From Suillus spraguei (Eukaryota > Basidiomycota > Agaricomycetes > Boletales > Suillaceae), in NCBI GenBank assembly GCA_016800925.1, contig JABCPU010000106.1, forward strand, positions 117,741 through 181,740: a stretch of 64,000 bases of DNA, read 5' to 3'. The notes below the pieces were generated by a model. The model was not told where the DNA came from. It worked only from the letters and a program-made list of their open reading frames with translations, and ran no database searches. Both the position numbers and the translations under genes were made by a program. Position 1 is the first letter of the stretch, and every line of letters starts with the position of its first letter. Of the stretch, positions 40,958 through 51,759 are shown piece by piece.

Positions 40958-43900
40958 TTGATAAACGCAGTGGCCTTTTGCCGTGGCTGCAAGTTAGAAG
41001 GATCTACTCAGTTCAGCATCTACCTCCGTCCCTCCGAAGCAAACCTTCGATCCGCATCCGTATCATCCGATCCTCCAGACCTCTCCAGAATCCCTTCCGA
41101 CTACCACAAATTCGCGGATGTCTTCGACAAAGGCAAAGCCGGACAACTTCCCCCACATCGACCCTACGATCTCAAGATTGAGTTGGAAGAAGGAGCTAGT
41201 CCGCCTCTCGGAACCATATACTCTCTTTCTCCGGTAGAGCTTGAGGCCCTTCGGAAGTTCCTTGACGAAAACATCTCGTCCGGACTTCTCCGCTCCTCAT
41301 CTTCTCCCCACGGAGCCCCCGTCCTATTTGTCAAAAAGAAGGATGGATCCCTCCGCCTTTGTGTGGATTTCCGCGGCCTTAACCACATCACCAAGAAAGA
41401 CCGATATCCGTTACCCCTCATTGCCGACCTTCTTGACTCCCCGAGCCGCGCTAAGGTATATACCAAAATTGATCTCCGATCTGCATATCACCTCGTCCGG
41501 ATAACAGAAGGAGACGAGTGGAAGACTTCCTTCCGTACGCGCTATGGCTCCTATGAATGGTTGGTGATGCCAGAAGGCCTCACGAATGCTCCGGCAGCTT
41601 TCCAGCGCTTTGTCAATAGCGTGTTTGCCGATATGCTAGACGTATGTGTTGTTGTATATCTGGATGACATCCTTATCTATTCCCAAGACCTTGCAAGTCA
41701 TAAGGAACATGTCCGAGAAGTTTTACGACGTCTCCGTAAACACCGACTATATGCCAAACCCGAGAAATGCGAATTCCACTCCTCCTCCGTCGAGTATCTT
41801 GGTTACCTCCTATCTCCGGATGGCTTGACAATGTCGTCCGAGAAAATCCAGTCCATCATAGACTGGCCAGAGCCTCGGAAAGTCAAGGACATTCAATCTT
41901 TCCTCGGATTCGCTAATTTCTATCGTCGCTTCATCTTCAACTACTCGGATATCGTGGTTCCCCTTACTCGACTCACTCGCAAGGGCGTCACTTGGGACTT
42001 TTCCGAGGAATGCCAGAAGTCATTTAACGCACTCAAGAAAGCCTTCACGTCCGCTCCGGTGCTTACGCATTGGATTCCGAATGTTCCTATAGTTGTGGAA
42101 ACTGATGCCTCGGATTATGCTATCGCTGGAATACTATCCATTGTGTGCCCAGACTCGGAACTTCGTCCGGTGGCTTTTTACTCCCGGACACTGTCCGGTG
42201 CAGAACTCAACTATGACGTCCATGATAAGGAACTACTAGCCATCTATGCTGCATTCTGAACCTGGCGCCATTACCTAGAAGGCTCGTCCGAGCCTATAGA
42301 TGTTGTCACGGACCACAAGAACCTTGAGTATTTCTCTACCACCAAACTGCTATCCCGTCGTCAGGCCCGCTGGTCCGAGTTCCTCCATCAGTTCAACCTC
42401 GTTATCCGTCACCGTCCTGGAAGACTCGGAGTCAAGCCAGATTCCCTCACTAGACGATGGGACGTCTACCCTAAAGAGGGGGATAAGGACTACGCTCAGA
42501 TTAACCCTCACAACCTCTGCCCAATATTTGCTTCGGAACAATTAGCTTCGTCCCTACGAGCTTCCATTTTAGCAACTCCGGTCCTAAGAGCAGCTGTTCT
42601 TATGGACACCGAACACCTCCGGAAAGACATTCTGATAGCACTCCCTAATGACCCCATTGCACAAACACATTTTCCGGTCCCTCAGATCCGAGATGGACAA
42701 TAGACGATGGTGGATTCCTTTGTTGTGACAACCGCATCTACGTTCCGGATACCAATGATCTACGACTTCGCATCCTCCGGAATTGCCATGACCACCCCCT
42801 ATCCGTACATTTCGGACAGAATCGCACTCTCGAGCTCATCCGACGCAACTATACCTGGCCCGGAGTACGGGCCTTTGTCAAAGAGTATGTCAGATCCTGC
42901 ACATCCTGCGCCCGAGCCAAAGTTCCGAGACATAAGCCCTACAGTTTACTCAAGCAACTTCCCGTCCCAGAAAAACCATGGAATTCCATCTCTATGGATT
43001 TCATTGAACAACTTCCGGACTCATCCGGCTTTACAGCCATCCTCGTCATCATAGATCGTTTATCCAAGCAAGCCATATTCGTCCCGACCCACGACACCAT
43101 CACTTCTCCTGATCTCGCCCGCCTATTTCTCCTCCATGTCTTCTCTAAGCATGGAGTCCCTTCCCATGTAACCTCGGATCGAGGAACAGAGTTCGTATCC
43201 CACTTCTTCCGTTCCCTAGGAAAGGCATTGGACATTGTCCTACACTTCACATCCGGATATCATCCCGAAGGGGACGGACAAACAGAACGTGCCAACCAAA
43301 CACTGGAACAGTACCTCCGGATCTACTGCAACTATCAGCAGGACAACTGGTCCGAGCTGCTGCCCCTCGCAGAGTTTGCATACAATAACGCTCCGAGTGC
43401 CACTACCGGAGTTTCACCTTTCTTTGCCAATAAAGGTTATCATCCGAACATTTCCATCCATCCGGAACGCGACCTATCCTCCATCCGTGCCCAGGAATAT
43501 GCCCTAGACCTTAACAAACTTCACTAGTTCCTCCGAGATGAGATGTCCGAAGCTCAGAAACGCTATCAAGGACCCGCGGACGCTAAAAGACAGCCTGCTC
43601 CAGACTTCCGGATTGGAGAACAAGTCTTCGTCAAAGCCAGGTACTTCCGCTCCACCCGTCCGTCGAAGAAACTCTCGGAAAAGAATTTGGGACCATTCAA
43701 ATTATATCCCGCACGGGTACTCATTCTTTCGCCATCCGACTTCCGGATTCTATGCGTTCCATACATCCTGTTTTCCATGTCTCGCAGTTAGAGCCAGCGT
43801 TTCCGAACACCATTCCCAATCGCATCCAGCCTCCTCCGCCACCAGTCGAAGTCGACGGAGAACCAGAGTACGAGATATCCGAAATCCTGGACTCTAAACT

Positions 43901-44069
43901 GGACCGTCGTAGGCACCACTGTCAACTTCTATACCTCGTCCGTTGGTCCGGATACGAGGGAACAGACGAAGAAACTTCCTGGCTGCTGGCCACAGAACTC
44001 GGAAATGCATCAGATCTCGTAGCGGATTTCCACTCAGCATATCCGGACAAGCCTGGTCCCATTGCTTGA
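40958..44069 (+). pseudogene. B1 pol: reverse transcriptase, RNase H, integrase, chromodomain (interrupted)
   Basis: The first 433 codons (40958-42259) are intact reverse transcriptase with KKKDGSLRLCVDFRGLN, YTKIDLRSAYHLVRI, LTNAPAAFQRF, catalytic YLDDILIY and early RNase H (VVETDASDYAIAGIL). TGA at 42257-42259 interrupts [10 protein letters not shown]. After RNase H (TDHKNLEYF) the frame shifts near 42685. The integrase follows, with RSCTSCARAK, FIEQLPDSSGF, VTSDRGTEF and QTERANQTLEQ. TAG at 43525-43527 breaks NKLH-FLRDEM, a further shift lies near 43705, and a chromodomain (YEISEILDSKLDRR, LYLVRWSGYEGTDEETSWL) ends at TGA 44069. At least four lesions mean no full polyprotein can be made. 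Confidence 0.88.
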
Positions 44070-45151
44070 AGAGTACATAACGAAATATAAGTACAGTGAG
44101 GGCAGTAGCGGAAATCCGGATCTGGACTAAGCACCAGTCTCCATTTCACCTCCGGCACCCCCAGTCTCCTCCCCAGTCCCATCCGCCATCTCTTCCCCAG
44201 TCCCATCCGCCATCTCCCCTCCATTCTCATCCGCCACCTCTTCCCCAATCTCCTCACCAGCGCCATCCTTGTCGGATCCGGCAGAAATGGAAAGCCTAAA
44301 TCCGGTCCGGATTTCCTCATGAGCAGGGCCTGGAATTCCCTCTGTTGCTGGAGGAAGGCCTCCATGGTGGAGCTCATCCGCTCCATGGCAATCCGACTCC
44401 CTTCCGCCACCGCAATACCATCTTGGAGAAGTCCGTTGGTCCGCGCCAACTCAGCAATGATGCCATTAGCAGCGGCCACCCAAGCCTGATCATCGTACTC
44501 CACAAAATCCTCATCCGTACCTTCGATAGTGACTGGATTAGAGAAGACATCTGCGTCCGCCACATCCAGAGTAGGACTCCTCTGACGGCGCTTGCCTTTG
44601 CCCTTCGGAGACGGAGTACCAGCAGGACGCTGTCTCTTCCGGCCCTTAGGCCCCTTAACGAATCCGGGCCTTCCAGGACAAGTGGCCTTGTCCTTCCGGC
44701 AGACGTCACAGGACTTAATCTACGAAACGTCGAAATCAGCGGATCCGAAGTTTTTCGGACGACTCACCATGGCATTCTTCTCAGCATCATCCCACTGGCA
44801 CATCCGGCCCTTAGTGACGCAACGAGAGCAGTACCCATCCTTTGCCCAGACGCAGGAGCAGCCTTGGCCTTTACCAACCCATTAAGATCCGGATCCGGAA
44901 GAGTCCACAGCACTCACCCGAGCCTCAATCAGTGCTCTCCGCCTCTTCTCCTCCATCTCCCTCCGGATCTCCACCAACTCAATCTGCTTCAACTCCTCCT
45001 GCCTTTTCCGCTCCTCCGCCTCTTTCCGCTTCCGTTCCGCCTCGGCTTCCGCTGCAGCCTTAGCAGCCGCCAGTTGCTGCTCCAGATCCGCCACAAGGTC
45101 AGCAGCAGACTTAGGGGCATCAGATTTCTTTCCAGACATGTTAGGAGACAA
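43922..45151 (-). pseudogene. Antisense gene inside B1: coiled coil plus cysteine-rich domain, with its own intron
   Basis: Between pol and the 3' LTR, and overlapping the chromodomain end by about 150 bp, the minus strand carries a separate gene. From ATG 45149-45151 (or 45137-45139) it encodes MSPNMSGKKSDAPKSAADLV and a long charged coiled coil (LEQQLAAAKAAAEAEAERKR...). A TAA at 44882-44884 then interrupts the same frame, which continues with a cysteine cluster CSCVWAKDGYCSRCVTKGRM-C. A 48-bp intron (44721-44768, GTGAGT...TTTCGTAG) joins it to CDVCRKDKATC, a basic nuclear-like stretch (KGPKGRKRQRPAG, KGKGKRRQRS) and an acidic, helical C-terminal part to 43922. A zinc-binding regulatory protein is plausible; the function is unknown. 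Confidence 0.65.
44165..44265. repeat. Tandem repeat of about 24 bp in the antisense gene of B1
   Basis: Copies of the unit CCCAGTCCCATCCGCCATCT recur about four times with changes. On the antisense strand they encode a repeated RWRMGLGK motif. Confidence 0.6.
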
Positions 45152-45321
45152 GTTTTGTTAACAAGGATATGAAGTGGGGGTAGGAATCATTTCGGACGTC
45201 TGACGTCCGTATATCTGTTGGATTACAGACTCAGCACTACAACCATCAAACTTCCCCATCGTCTCGCATTAATCTTGTCCGATCCGGATCGACGCTTCTT
45301 GTGCCTCAGGGGTTCGGCCCT

Positions 45322-45330
45322 AAGGGGGGA
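45322..45330 (+). other. B1 polypurine tract
   Basis: AAGGGGGGA lies three bases before the 3' LTR. Confidence 0.65.
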
Positions 45331-45333
45331 TAC

Positions 45334-46102
45334 TGTCATATACCATACTTCTAATCTCAGATCCGATCATATCCGTCCAGATCCAATCGTTTCCATATCC
45401 GTCCGGTCCACAGATCCTGTCCGGACCACCCTTCCGAATGTACTCACTTCTCGCACCTTAACTCCCTGGTGAACATCTGCGTCTATCTCCTTTCGTCATT
45501 TCTCCTACTACCGGTACTCCGGCTGTTTATATTTCCGTCCTGTGTTACTGATCCGTTTCCTGTGTTCATTTCCGATTCATGCTTACTGATCCGCTGTGCA
45601 ATAACTAATAGACTTCCGTTACACTTCGTACATAGCCCTCGGTCCCGGACTTGCTAATTATCCGTCTTAGATACTTACTGTATATAAACCACTTGTAGAT
45701 CTCCGTAGAACCTTAGTTCGAATATCATCTTAGATTCTACTCATTCTGCCTCCTCCGGACTTAAGCCACTCTCCGCTTTAAGTCACCTTCCGAGACTTAG
45801 GATTGACTCCTATAGTCTATACCTCCGACTCTATCTTCGGATAGTCCATCTCCGTTAGTTTCTAGTTAGGAACTCGTTCCGAAACTAGCCTTAATCTCTG
45901 TCCTCTCCTTACGTTCCGAATTACCTTCGGACGTGTTATATCCGACACCTTCGGACACCCGGATCCGTCACGCAACCCCTTCCGGGTCTTTGGACGAATA
46001 ACTCCTCCCTGAAATAAGGGGCATTACTCGAGAAAGGGGCACAGTGTACGAACTGAGGCCAAAGCCCTTCGGATCTCTCTACCCTTGAGTACAGTCTTAA
46101 CA
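45334..46102 (+). repeat. B1 3' LTR (769 bp)
   Basis: Second LTR. Visible differences from the first: CCAATCG for CCGATCG, ACCGGTA for ACCAGTA, AACTAAT for AATTAAT and CTCCGGA for CTCTGGA. Confidence 0.95.
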
Positions 46103-46436
46103 GGTTCAAAGACTGTGAGAGATATGCACAGGGGTGATAAACACCATTTTCATCAGTCTGCAAGAGAACTCCGCCGGTTGCTACGAGCAAAGCGTTAGTA
46201 GCAATAGCAAATTGTTGGGAAGGATCAGGGTTACGGAGTACCGGTTGGGATGTAAAACACCGTTTCAGTTCTTCGAAGGTATCCATACATTCGGTTGACC
46301 AATCAAAGACCTTATCTTTCTTTGTTAATTCGATAAGAGGTCGAGCGATATCGAGTAATGGGAAATGAACGTGCGGTAGAAGTTGCAAAAACCGAGGAAT
46401 GACCGGACATCTTTTACAGATTTTGGAACTGGCCAT
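46103..46436 (-). CDS. A2 pol, start of RNase H, cut off by B1
   Basis: Sense reading gives IARPLIELTKKDKVFDW, TSQPVLRNPDPSQQFAIATN and GGVLLQTDENGVYHPCAYLS, then meets the B1 LTR after the QSLN codons. The continuation is at 38620. The RNase H ATDAS motif here reads ATNAL, so a catalytic aspartate codon is already changed. It overlaps the RT end by a frame change. Confidence 0.8.
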
Positions 46437-47524
46437 TCAGAGATTCCCTTGGTCTTGGCAGTATCCATAGCAACTTGTCCGGGTCGAATTATCATTCCAA
46501 GGTATTCCACTTCTTTTGCATCGAAGGTGCATTTCTCCGGTTTCAAGAACAGATGTTCTTGTCGTATTTTCATCAAAACCCGTCTTGTCCGTTCGCGATG
46601 TTCTGCCATAGTTGTAGAGAAAATCAGGATATCGTCCATGTAGATAACCATCCATCCTTCGTTGATTTCTTGCTGGAAGGTGCGATTCATGTATGCTTGG
46701 AAAGTTGCCGGGGAATTGCAGAGGCCAAAGAACATGACATTCGGTTCAAAGAGGCCGAATTCCGTAGTAAAAGCAGCTTTCCAGCGATCATCAGGATGGA
46801 TGCGAATATTGTTATAGCCGGACCGGATATCCATTTTCGTAAAGAACTGTGCATTGTGAAGGCGTGCGACAAGGGAGATAGGAAGTGGGAGTGGATAGGC
46901 GTTCTTGACCATCCAATCATTAATGTAGCAGTAATCTTGACAGGGACGCAATTCTCCACTCTTCTTTCCCACAAAGAAGAAGCCACTGGCTTGGGGCGAC
47001 TTCGATTCTGAGATGAAACCTTTCGCTATGTTCTCATCGATAAACATTTTGATGGCAGCGCGTTCTTTTTCCGATAACGGGTAAACCTTAGATGTGCGAG
47101 GGATAAAACCGGGTTTAGTATCGATCTGATGATCAATACTGGGTCGTTCGGGGGGTAGTTTGTTTAATCCCTCTTTAGCAAAGACGTCTGCGAAGTCGTG
47201 TAAATAGTCTGGGACCAATTCTTCAAAGGACTTCTTCTTTTCTTTCTCATCCGTGGCGAATTCTTGAGCTTTGTTACTGTATTTCGGAGGAGGAAGGGAA
47301 ATTGTGGAGTAGTTGGGGAGTTGTTCGAGTCGTGAAGTTCCATCATGTGTGAGAGGCGTGTCCATGGATACTTCTTCTATGATTCTCATGCTAACTCCAT
47401 TGGTATCATATTCCACAAGAAATTCTCCATCTCCAAGTTCATAGGAGGAAATTTCACGTACTTCTGGTGCGTGCCAGACATCTTGCATTGTGTTGAATTG
47501 TTCATCATCCTCTGTTGGGATCAA
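46325..47524 (-). CDS. A2 pol, reverse transcriptase (399 codons open)
   Basis: Sense frame with the linker ([40 protein letters not shown]), the RT fingers ([18 protein letters not shown]), [27 protein letters not shown], catalytic YMDDILIF and the [16 protein letters not shown] thumb. Open from linker to connection without a break, it is the reference against which A1 shows single-base losses. It ends near the RNase H boundary. Confidence 0.9.
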   Translation of the reverse strand: MIPTEDDEQFNTMQDVWHAPEVREISSYELGDGEFLVEYDTNGVSMRIIEEVSMDTPLTHDGTSRLEQLPNYSTISLPPPKYSNKAQEFATDEKEKKKSFEELVPDYLHDFADVFAKEGLNKLPPERPSIDHQIDTKPGFIPRTSKVYPLSEKERAAIKMFIDENIAKGFISESKSPQASGFFFVGKKSGELRPCQDYCYINDWMVKNAYPLPLPISLVARLHNAQFFTKMDIRSGYNNIRIHPDDRWKAAFTTEFGLFEPNVMFFGLCNSPATFQAYMNRTFQQEINEGWMVIYMDDILIFSTTMAEHRERTRRVLMKIRQEHLFLKPEKCTFDAKEVEYLGMIIRPGQVAMDTAKTKGISEWPVPKSVKDVRSFLGFCNFYRTFISHYSISLDLLSN

Positions 47525-48410
47525 CGAGGGACAGGTTCTTCTTCATTGGGGATTTCCTCAATTGAAGCTGATAGAGTTTTTGGGGGAACATAGAATTTGG
47601 ATAATTTCAGAACATTGGTATCTCGTCCTGGGATTTCTTCTTCTGCTTTTCTTTTCCCATACTTCTGTTCTTCTATTGGCCGTTGCTCAATAGTTCTTGG
47701 CGACCGATATTCAGGCCTGATTCGTTCTTGCGCTTTTCTGCGCGGGAATTGGAGATACTGCTCGCAGTAGTTGTACATGGGGAGTGAGATCGGTAGTACA
47801 TGGCATTTGTACTTCTGGTTCGGGATTTTCAGGTATTGGAGGGATGACTAGAGATCTTGGAAGTCGGGAATGTTGCCATTTCTTAGAATGACAATTAAAG
47901 GCTGGGGGCAATCCATTCTTCTTCCGATCCATATCCATATCAATTTCGATTTCATCTGATTTTGTCGTTCGAGGAAGGATGAGTGTTTCAGCAGCCCAGT
48001 CAATACTTGGGTTCATTGCGCGTAGCCATGGAATTCCAAGAAGGATTTGATCTCTTCTTCCCAGTTTGGTGATATTGAATTTCCCATACATGGTTCGTTC
48101 ATCAATTTTGACCACTAACAGGCAATGGTGCGTGATCAGTCCTCCTTTAATAAGAGTTCCATCTGCTGTAGTAACTCGAAACAGTGTTTTGAGTTTTTGT
48201 CGTGTGATTTGATGGAGTTTCACAAACTCCTCAGAAATAAATGTTCCGGCTGCTCCAGAGTCTATAATGGCGGTAGTGTCGATGGATTTCAAGCAAGTAT
48301 GCTAGTGGAGGGTGATAGGGACACGAAGTTCTTTTCTTTCACCTACAGCACGTACAAGTCTTAGTAGTACATTGGGAGAAACATACATCAAATCTCTGTT
48401 TCTCCAATTC
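47525..48410 (-). pseudogene. A2 protease and linker, with stops
   Basis: The sense frame continues from gag in the minus-one frame (FLNWRNRDLMYVSPNV), has a TAG near 48302, then the retropepsin site IIDSGAAGTFISEEF and ILLGIPWLRAMNPSIDW. It shifts frame near 47750, in the charged linker before the reverse transcriptase. Confidence 0.8.
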
Positions 48411-49246
48411 AAAAATCCTCAACAATCCATCTCACTGTTTCTTCATCTTCTTCTTCTTTGACTTCGGTTTGTCGGAGTGGTGTCTTCTTCTTTCTGTCAG
48501 GACAATTATGAATGCGATGTCCTGTCTTCTTGCATCCAAAGCATTGTCCCTTCTTCATGCATCCGGATCTTTCCATGTCGGAGATTCGATCTACGACCAT
48601 TGCGTTGGAGTCATGATTAGGGATGTATCGTGCATTTCCGTAGTTCTTCTTCTTTTGTTGTGGAGCATGATGTGTCCTCATGGCTTGGAGACGATGATGG
48701 GAGTTGTCAATGGAAACGCATTGCAGCACAACATCTCGAAATACTTCTGAGACATCTCCTAGTGCGAAAAGCTTTGTAAGGATGCCCCAATTCAGGCCAT
48801 CTTGGAAGAATTGGATCTTTGTTGCATTATTGGTGATATGAGCCTTGGCTGCAAGTGCCTCAAAGTCAGCGATATACATAAGTGTGGAGATCTCCACTTC
48901 CTTGTTTGAGGTCCCTGAGTTTCGTGAGTGCGGTTCCCTTGGTATCCATTGGGTTGAAGGCTTCTTTGAAGCTTTTCATAAAATCCACCATTGTCCCATA
49001 ACCAACTTTTTGTCCAGAAGTGTCGGTTGATTGAGCATGGTCAAGGAATTGCTCTTTCCAGGATTTGGCATTTCTTTCGGTCATAAAGGATGTTATGAAA
49101 ATGATCTTCTGCTTGTCAGTGGTGTAAAGCTTTTCGTTGATGTCGAAATGTAGATTGCATGACTGGATAAATTCGCGAGAATTATTGCAATCTCCATCAA
49201 AACCGTTTGGCTGACCGATCTTGTATTCAAATTCTTTGGTCGCCAT
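48409..49246 (-). pseudogene. A2 gag, frameshifted by a 4-bp gain
   Basis: From ATG 49244-49246 it reads EFEYKIGQPNGFDGDCNNSR to GDLHTYV, where four extra bases (about 48870-48880, GTATAT where A1 has GTC) shift the frame. The second part runs through ADFEALAAKAHITNN, NYGNARYIPNHDSNAMVVD and the knuckle CFGCKKTGHRIHNC to a TGA in GATTTTTGA. Confidence 0.85.
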
Positions 49247-49431
49247 ATTGGTGATTCATCTGGTGAGTTATACTTTCTCGGTGCCTACACGGGCTGTCTT
49301 GCTGTCCGTTAGGGCTTGTCTTCAGTCAGAGGGCTTCTCTTGACAATCGGTTTAGCGTACGCGTACGCTAATCTGCTTATCTAAGCAATCAGGGTTCGGG
49401 GTCGAAGACTGGATAGTCGACAATCAAAAGG

Positions 49432-49442
49432 ACTTTAATCTT
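49432..49442 (-). other. A2 primer-binding site of self-priming type
   Basis: Sense AAGATTAAAGT just inside the LTR, unchanged from A1, complementary to ACTTTAATCTT in its LTR. Confidence 0.78.
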
Positions 49443-49726
49443 TTGTTACAAACTGGGGTGGCATCACCAGCGACAGTGAAAAGACACAGCCGGTCTGCTG
49501 GGAAGTTCTACAATGTCCAGAAGAGGACAAGGTGAAAGTACAAGGAACACGTTCCAAGTACGATCAAGGGTTCGGCCTCAAAGACAAGTCTAAGAGGTTC
49601 TGCAAGAATAGAGACTAAGGCTAAGGAGTGCTTAGACTTAGAGACAATTCAAGACGACTTAGGTTGGAGACCTAAGCGAAGGAGATTCCAGGTAAAACCC
49701 AGTAAGATTAAAGTAAAGAATCTACT

Positions 49727-49731
49727 ACAAG
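49727..49731. repeat. Target-site duplication of the solo LTR (ACAAG), left
   Basis: ACAAG is repeated at 50205-50209. Confidence 0.9.
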
Positions 49732-50204
49732 TGTTACAGTTGTACATGCCCCTATTCATTTTCCCTTTATCTCCTTACTTGTATATCATGTCACATGACT
49801 TGACTCATATGCTCAACGCATCTGTACAATACATGCCTTCCTTATAAAGATATGCAGTTACATTCTCACAGTCACTTGGTCTGTGCGCATATATCTACCT
49901 ATTTAAGCACAGTGTACTTGTAGTAGATTCTTTACTTTAATCTTACTGGGTTTTACCTGGAATCTCCTTCGCTTAGGTCTCCAACCTAAGTCGTCTTGAA
50001 TCGTCTCTAAGTCTAAGCACTCCTTAGCCTTAGTCTCTATTCTCGCAGAACCTCTTGGACTTATCCTAGAGGCCAGACCCTTGATCGTACTCGGAATGCG
50101 TTCCTTGTACTTTCACCTTGTCCTCTTCTGGACATTGTAGAACTTCCCAGCAGACCGTCTGTGTCTTTTCACTGTCGCTGGTGATGCCACCCCAGTTCGT
50201 CACA
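49732..50204 (+). mobile_element. Solo LTR of family A inside the A2 5' LTR, opposite orientation
   Basis: 473 bp, TGTTACAGTTG...TTCGTCACA, sense on the plus strand, flanked by ACAAG. Left by recombination between the LTRs of an element that had inserted into the A2 LTR near its TATA-start region. Confidence 0.93.
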
Positions 50205-50394
50205 ACAAGTACACTGTGCTTATATAGGTAGATATGTGCGCACAGACCAAGTAACCGTGAGAATGTAACTGTGTATCCTAATAAGGAAGGCATGTGTTGT
50301 ACAGATGCATTGAGCATATGAGGCAAGTCATGTGACATGATATACAAGTAAGAAGATAAAGGGAAAATGAATAGGGGCACGTACAACTGTAACA

Positions 50395-51256
50395 ACACTC
50401 AACCAGCGCCGTACTGCTAAAAAGGGCATGTGAGTAGATCAGCTCAAGAGCACCATTTATCTGGTGGGTAGTATTAGAACTAGGAATTGCTGCATAATTC
50501 AGAAATAAGACTTGTGTGTTGACTAAGTTTGCTTGCCTACATCAGTGAACTGATGAAAAAATTAGAATATCATATTGGACTATGTATTAGTAAGAATTAC
50601 TACAATCTATGTAAATATTGAGGGGGGGGGTTACACAGCATTGTTTGACCTTACTAAGGAAGGATGAATGAACAACATAGTTGATTGAGTCGTCCTAAAC
50701 TCAATGTAGTATCTTCTACTTTGGTGGCCATGCAAAAGGCATGATGTAGCCAGAGCCAACGAAGTGCAATGCAGGTGCATAAATATCCAGACAAACCTGA
50801 TAGTTACTACCGAGTATGGGTACCAGGTCATTTCATCACGCACTAATCGGTAAAATAACGCGCCTGGTGCGGAAGCTGGAATATTTTATATTCATTGGAG
50901 ATGTCTTCTGTTGACTCTTGGTTGTGTGACACAAAATGTGAAGTTCAATTTTCACATGCTATTTGCTATGGCAAAACGCACTTCATTCCTACTTGACAGA
51001 CACTTGCCTATGCTAATTGAGATGTCCATCATGTGCTTTGATTGAAAGTCCTGTGTCAATGTCACATCAAACACATCATCAAAGTATCGTGTCAGCAACG
51101 TGCTTCAGGCACTGTAAGGAAGACTGCAGGCAATGCATAGTACTTGGAGTGGTACCTAATGTTACTTGTATCATCAAATTTTTCAAAATTAATGTGAGAC
51201 TGAACCTTCGTAAGCAGGTGGTTTAAACTGTGAGATTGAACCAGATATTGCCAGAC
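50395..51256. other. Spacer between A2 and A3
   Basis: Begins with the A2 duplication ACACT. It has no recognisable coding or repeat structure except a run of nine G near 50622. Confidence 0.5.
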
Positions 51257-51727
51257 TGTTATGAACTGGGGTGGCATCACCAGCGACAGTGATAAGACAC
51301 AGCCAGTCTGCTGGGAAGTTCGACTACATTCAAAAGAGAATGAGGACTACTACTTGGAAGTGTTCCGTGTAGGATCAAGGATTTGATCTAAGAGCTGCGA
51401 CTCTAAGATGATTGGTAGAATAGAGACTAAGGCTAAGGAGTGCTTAGACTTAGAGACGATTCAGATGACTTAGGTTGGAGACCTAAGTGAAGGATATTCC
51501 AGGTAAAACCCAGTAAGATTAAAGTAAAGTATACAAGCATAATACAACATGCTTAAATAAGCCAATATGTGCGCATGGACCAGGAGAGACGTGAGAATGT
51601 AAGTGCGTATCCAAAGAAGGAAGGCTACTATAGTACAGATGTGTTGAGCATATGAGTCAGAGTCATGTTACATAATATACAAGATAAAGGAGACGAAAAA
51701 TGAATAGGGGCACATATGATTGTAACA
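51257..51727 (-). repeat. A3 3' LTR (471 bp)
   Basis: TGTTATGAACTGG...GATTGTAACA, a subfamily that differs from A1 and A2 in its central part (GTATACAAGCATAATACAAC) but keeps the priming segment AAGATTAAAGT. Confidence 0.92.
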
Positions 51728-51759
51728 TTACCCCCGTTTTACACGTAAAGTCACTGACT

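Larger units (their letters stand above)
38621..46102 (+). mobile_element. LTR retrotransposon B1 (Ty3/gypsy chromovirus) inserted in A2 pol
   Basis: A 7,482-bp plus-strand element with 769-bp LTRs and the duplication GGTTC on both sides, placed in the RNase H domain of A2. Order: 5' LTR, priming site, gag, damaged protease, reverse transcriptase, RNase H, integrase, chromodomain, an antisense gene, polypurine tract, 3' LTR. The LTRs differ at four places that I can see (about 0.5%), all transitions and three at CpG. The body is rich in TCCGGA-type words. The gag and pol resemble MarY1-like elements of mushrooms. Several stops, frameshifts and a missing protease active site make it non-autonomous. 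Confidence 0.95.
34802..50394 (-). mobile_element. LTR retrotransposon A2, host of nested insertions
   Basis: Bounded by the matching duplication ACACT and by family A LTRs at 34802-35274 and 49444-50394. Removing B1 (7,482 bp plus 5-bp TSD) and the solo LTR (473 bp plus 5-bp TSD) leaves 7,628 bp, the family size. The two LTRs differ at about five positions, four of them CpG sites, so A2 is older than A1. Coding sense is the minus strand. Pol is cut in the RNase H domain by B1. Confidence 0.93.
49444..50394 (-). repeat. A2 5' LTR, split by a solo LTR
   Basis: TGTTACAAAC...CTGTAACA, interrupted at 49732-50204. The outer parts match 34802-35274 except for ACGAAC/ACAAAC, GCGTC/GCATC, GTGGAAAG/GTGAAAAG, CGCGTT/CACGTT and TGCGTA/TGTGTA. 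Confidence 0.92.

Noticed and set aside
40958..42259. B1 as the source of the family A elements
   Set aside because: LTR length, LTR sequence, gag and RT motifs differ strongly (YLDDILIY against YMDDILIF, gag without shared phrases), so they are separate families.
46475..47011. Long plus-strand frame opposite A2 reverse transcriptase (also 31348-31794 and 58981-59427)
   Set aside because: Antisense shadow of conserved pol codons. The same shadow appears in every copy and has no domain of its own.
34802..50394. A single 15.6-kb giant retrotransposon
   Set aside because: Internal LTR pairs with their own target duplications show it is a 7.6-kb element with later insertions.
50622..50630. Run of nine G as a polypurine tract of an unseen element
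   Set aside because: No LTR follows it and no element sequence flanks it.
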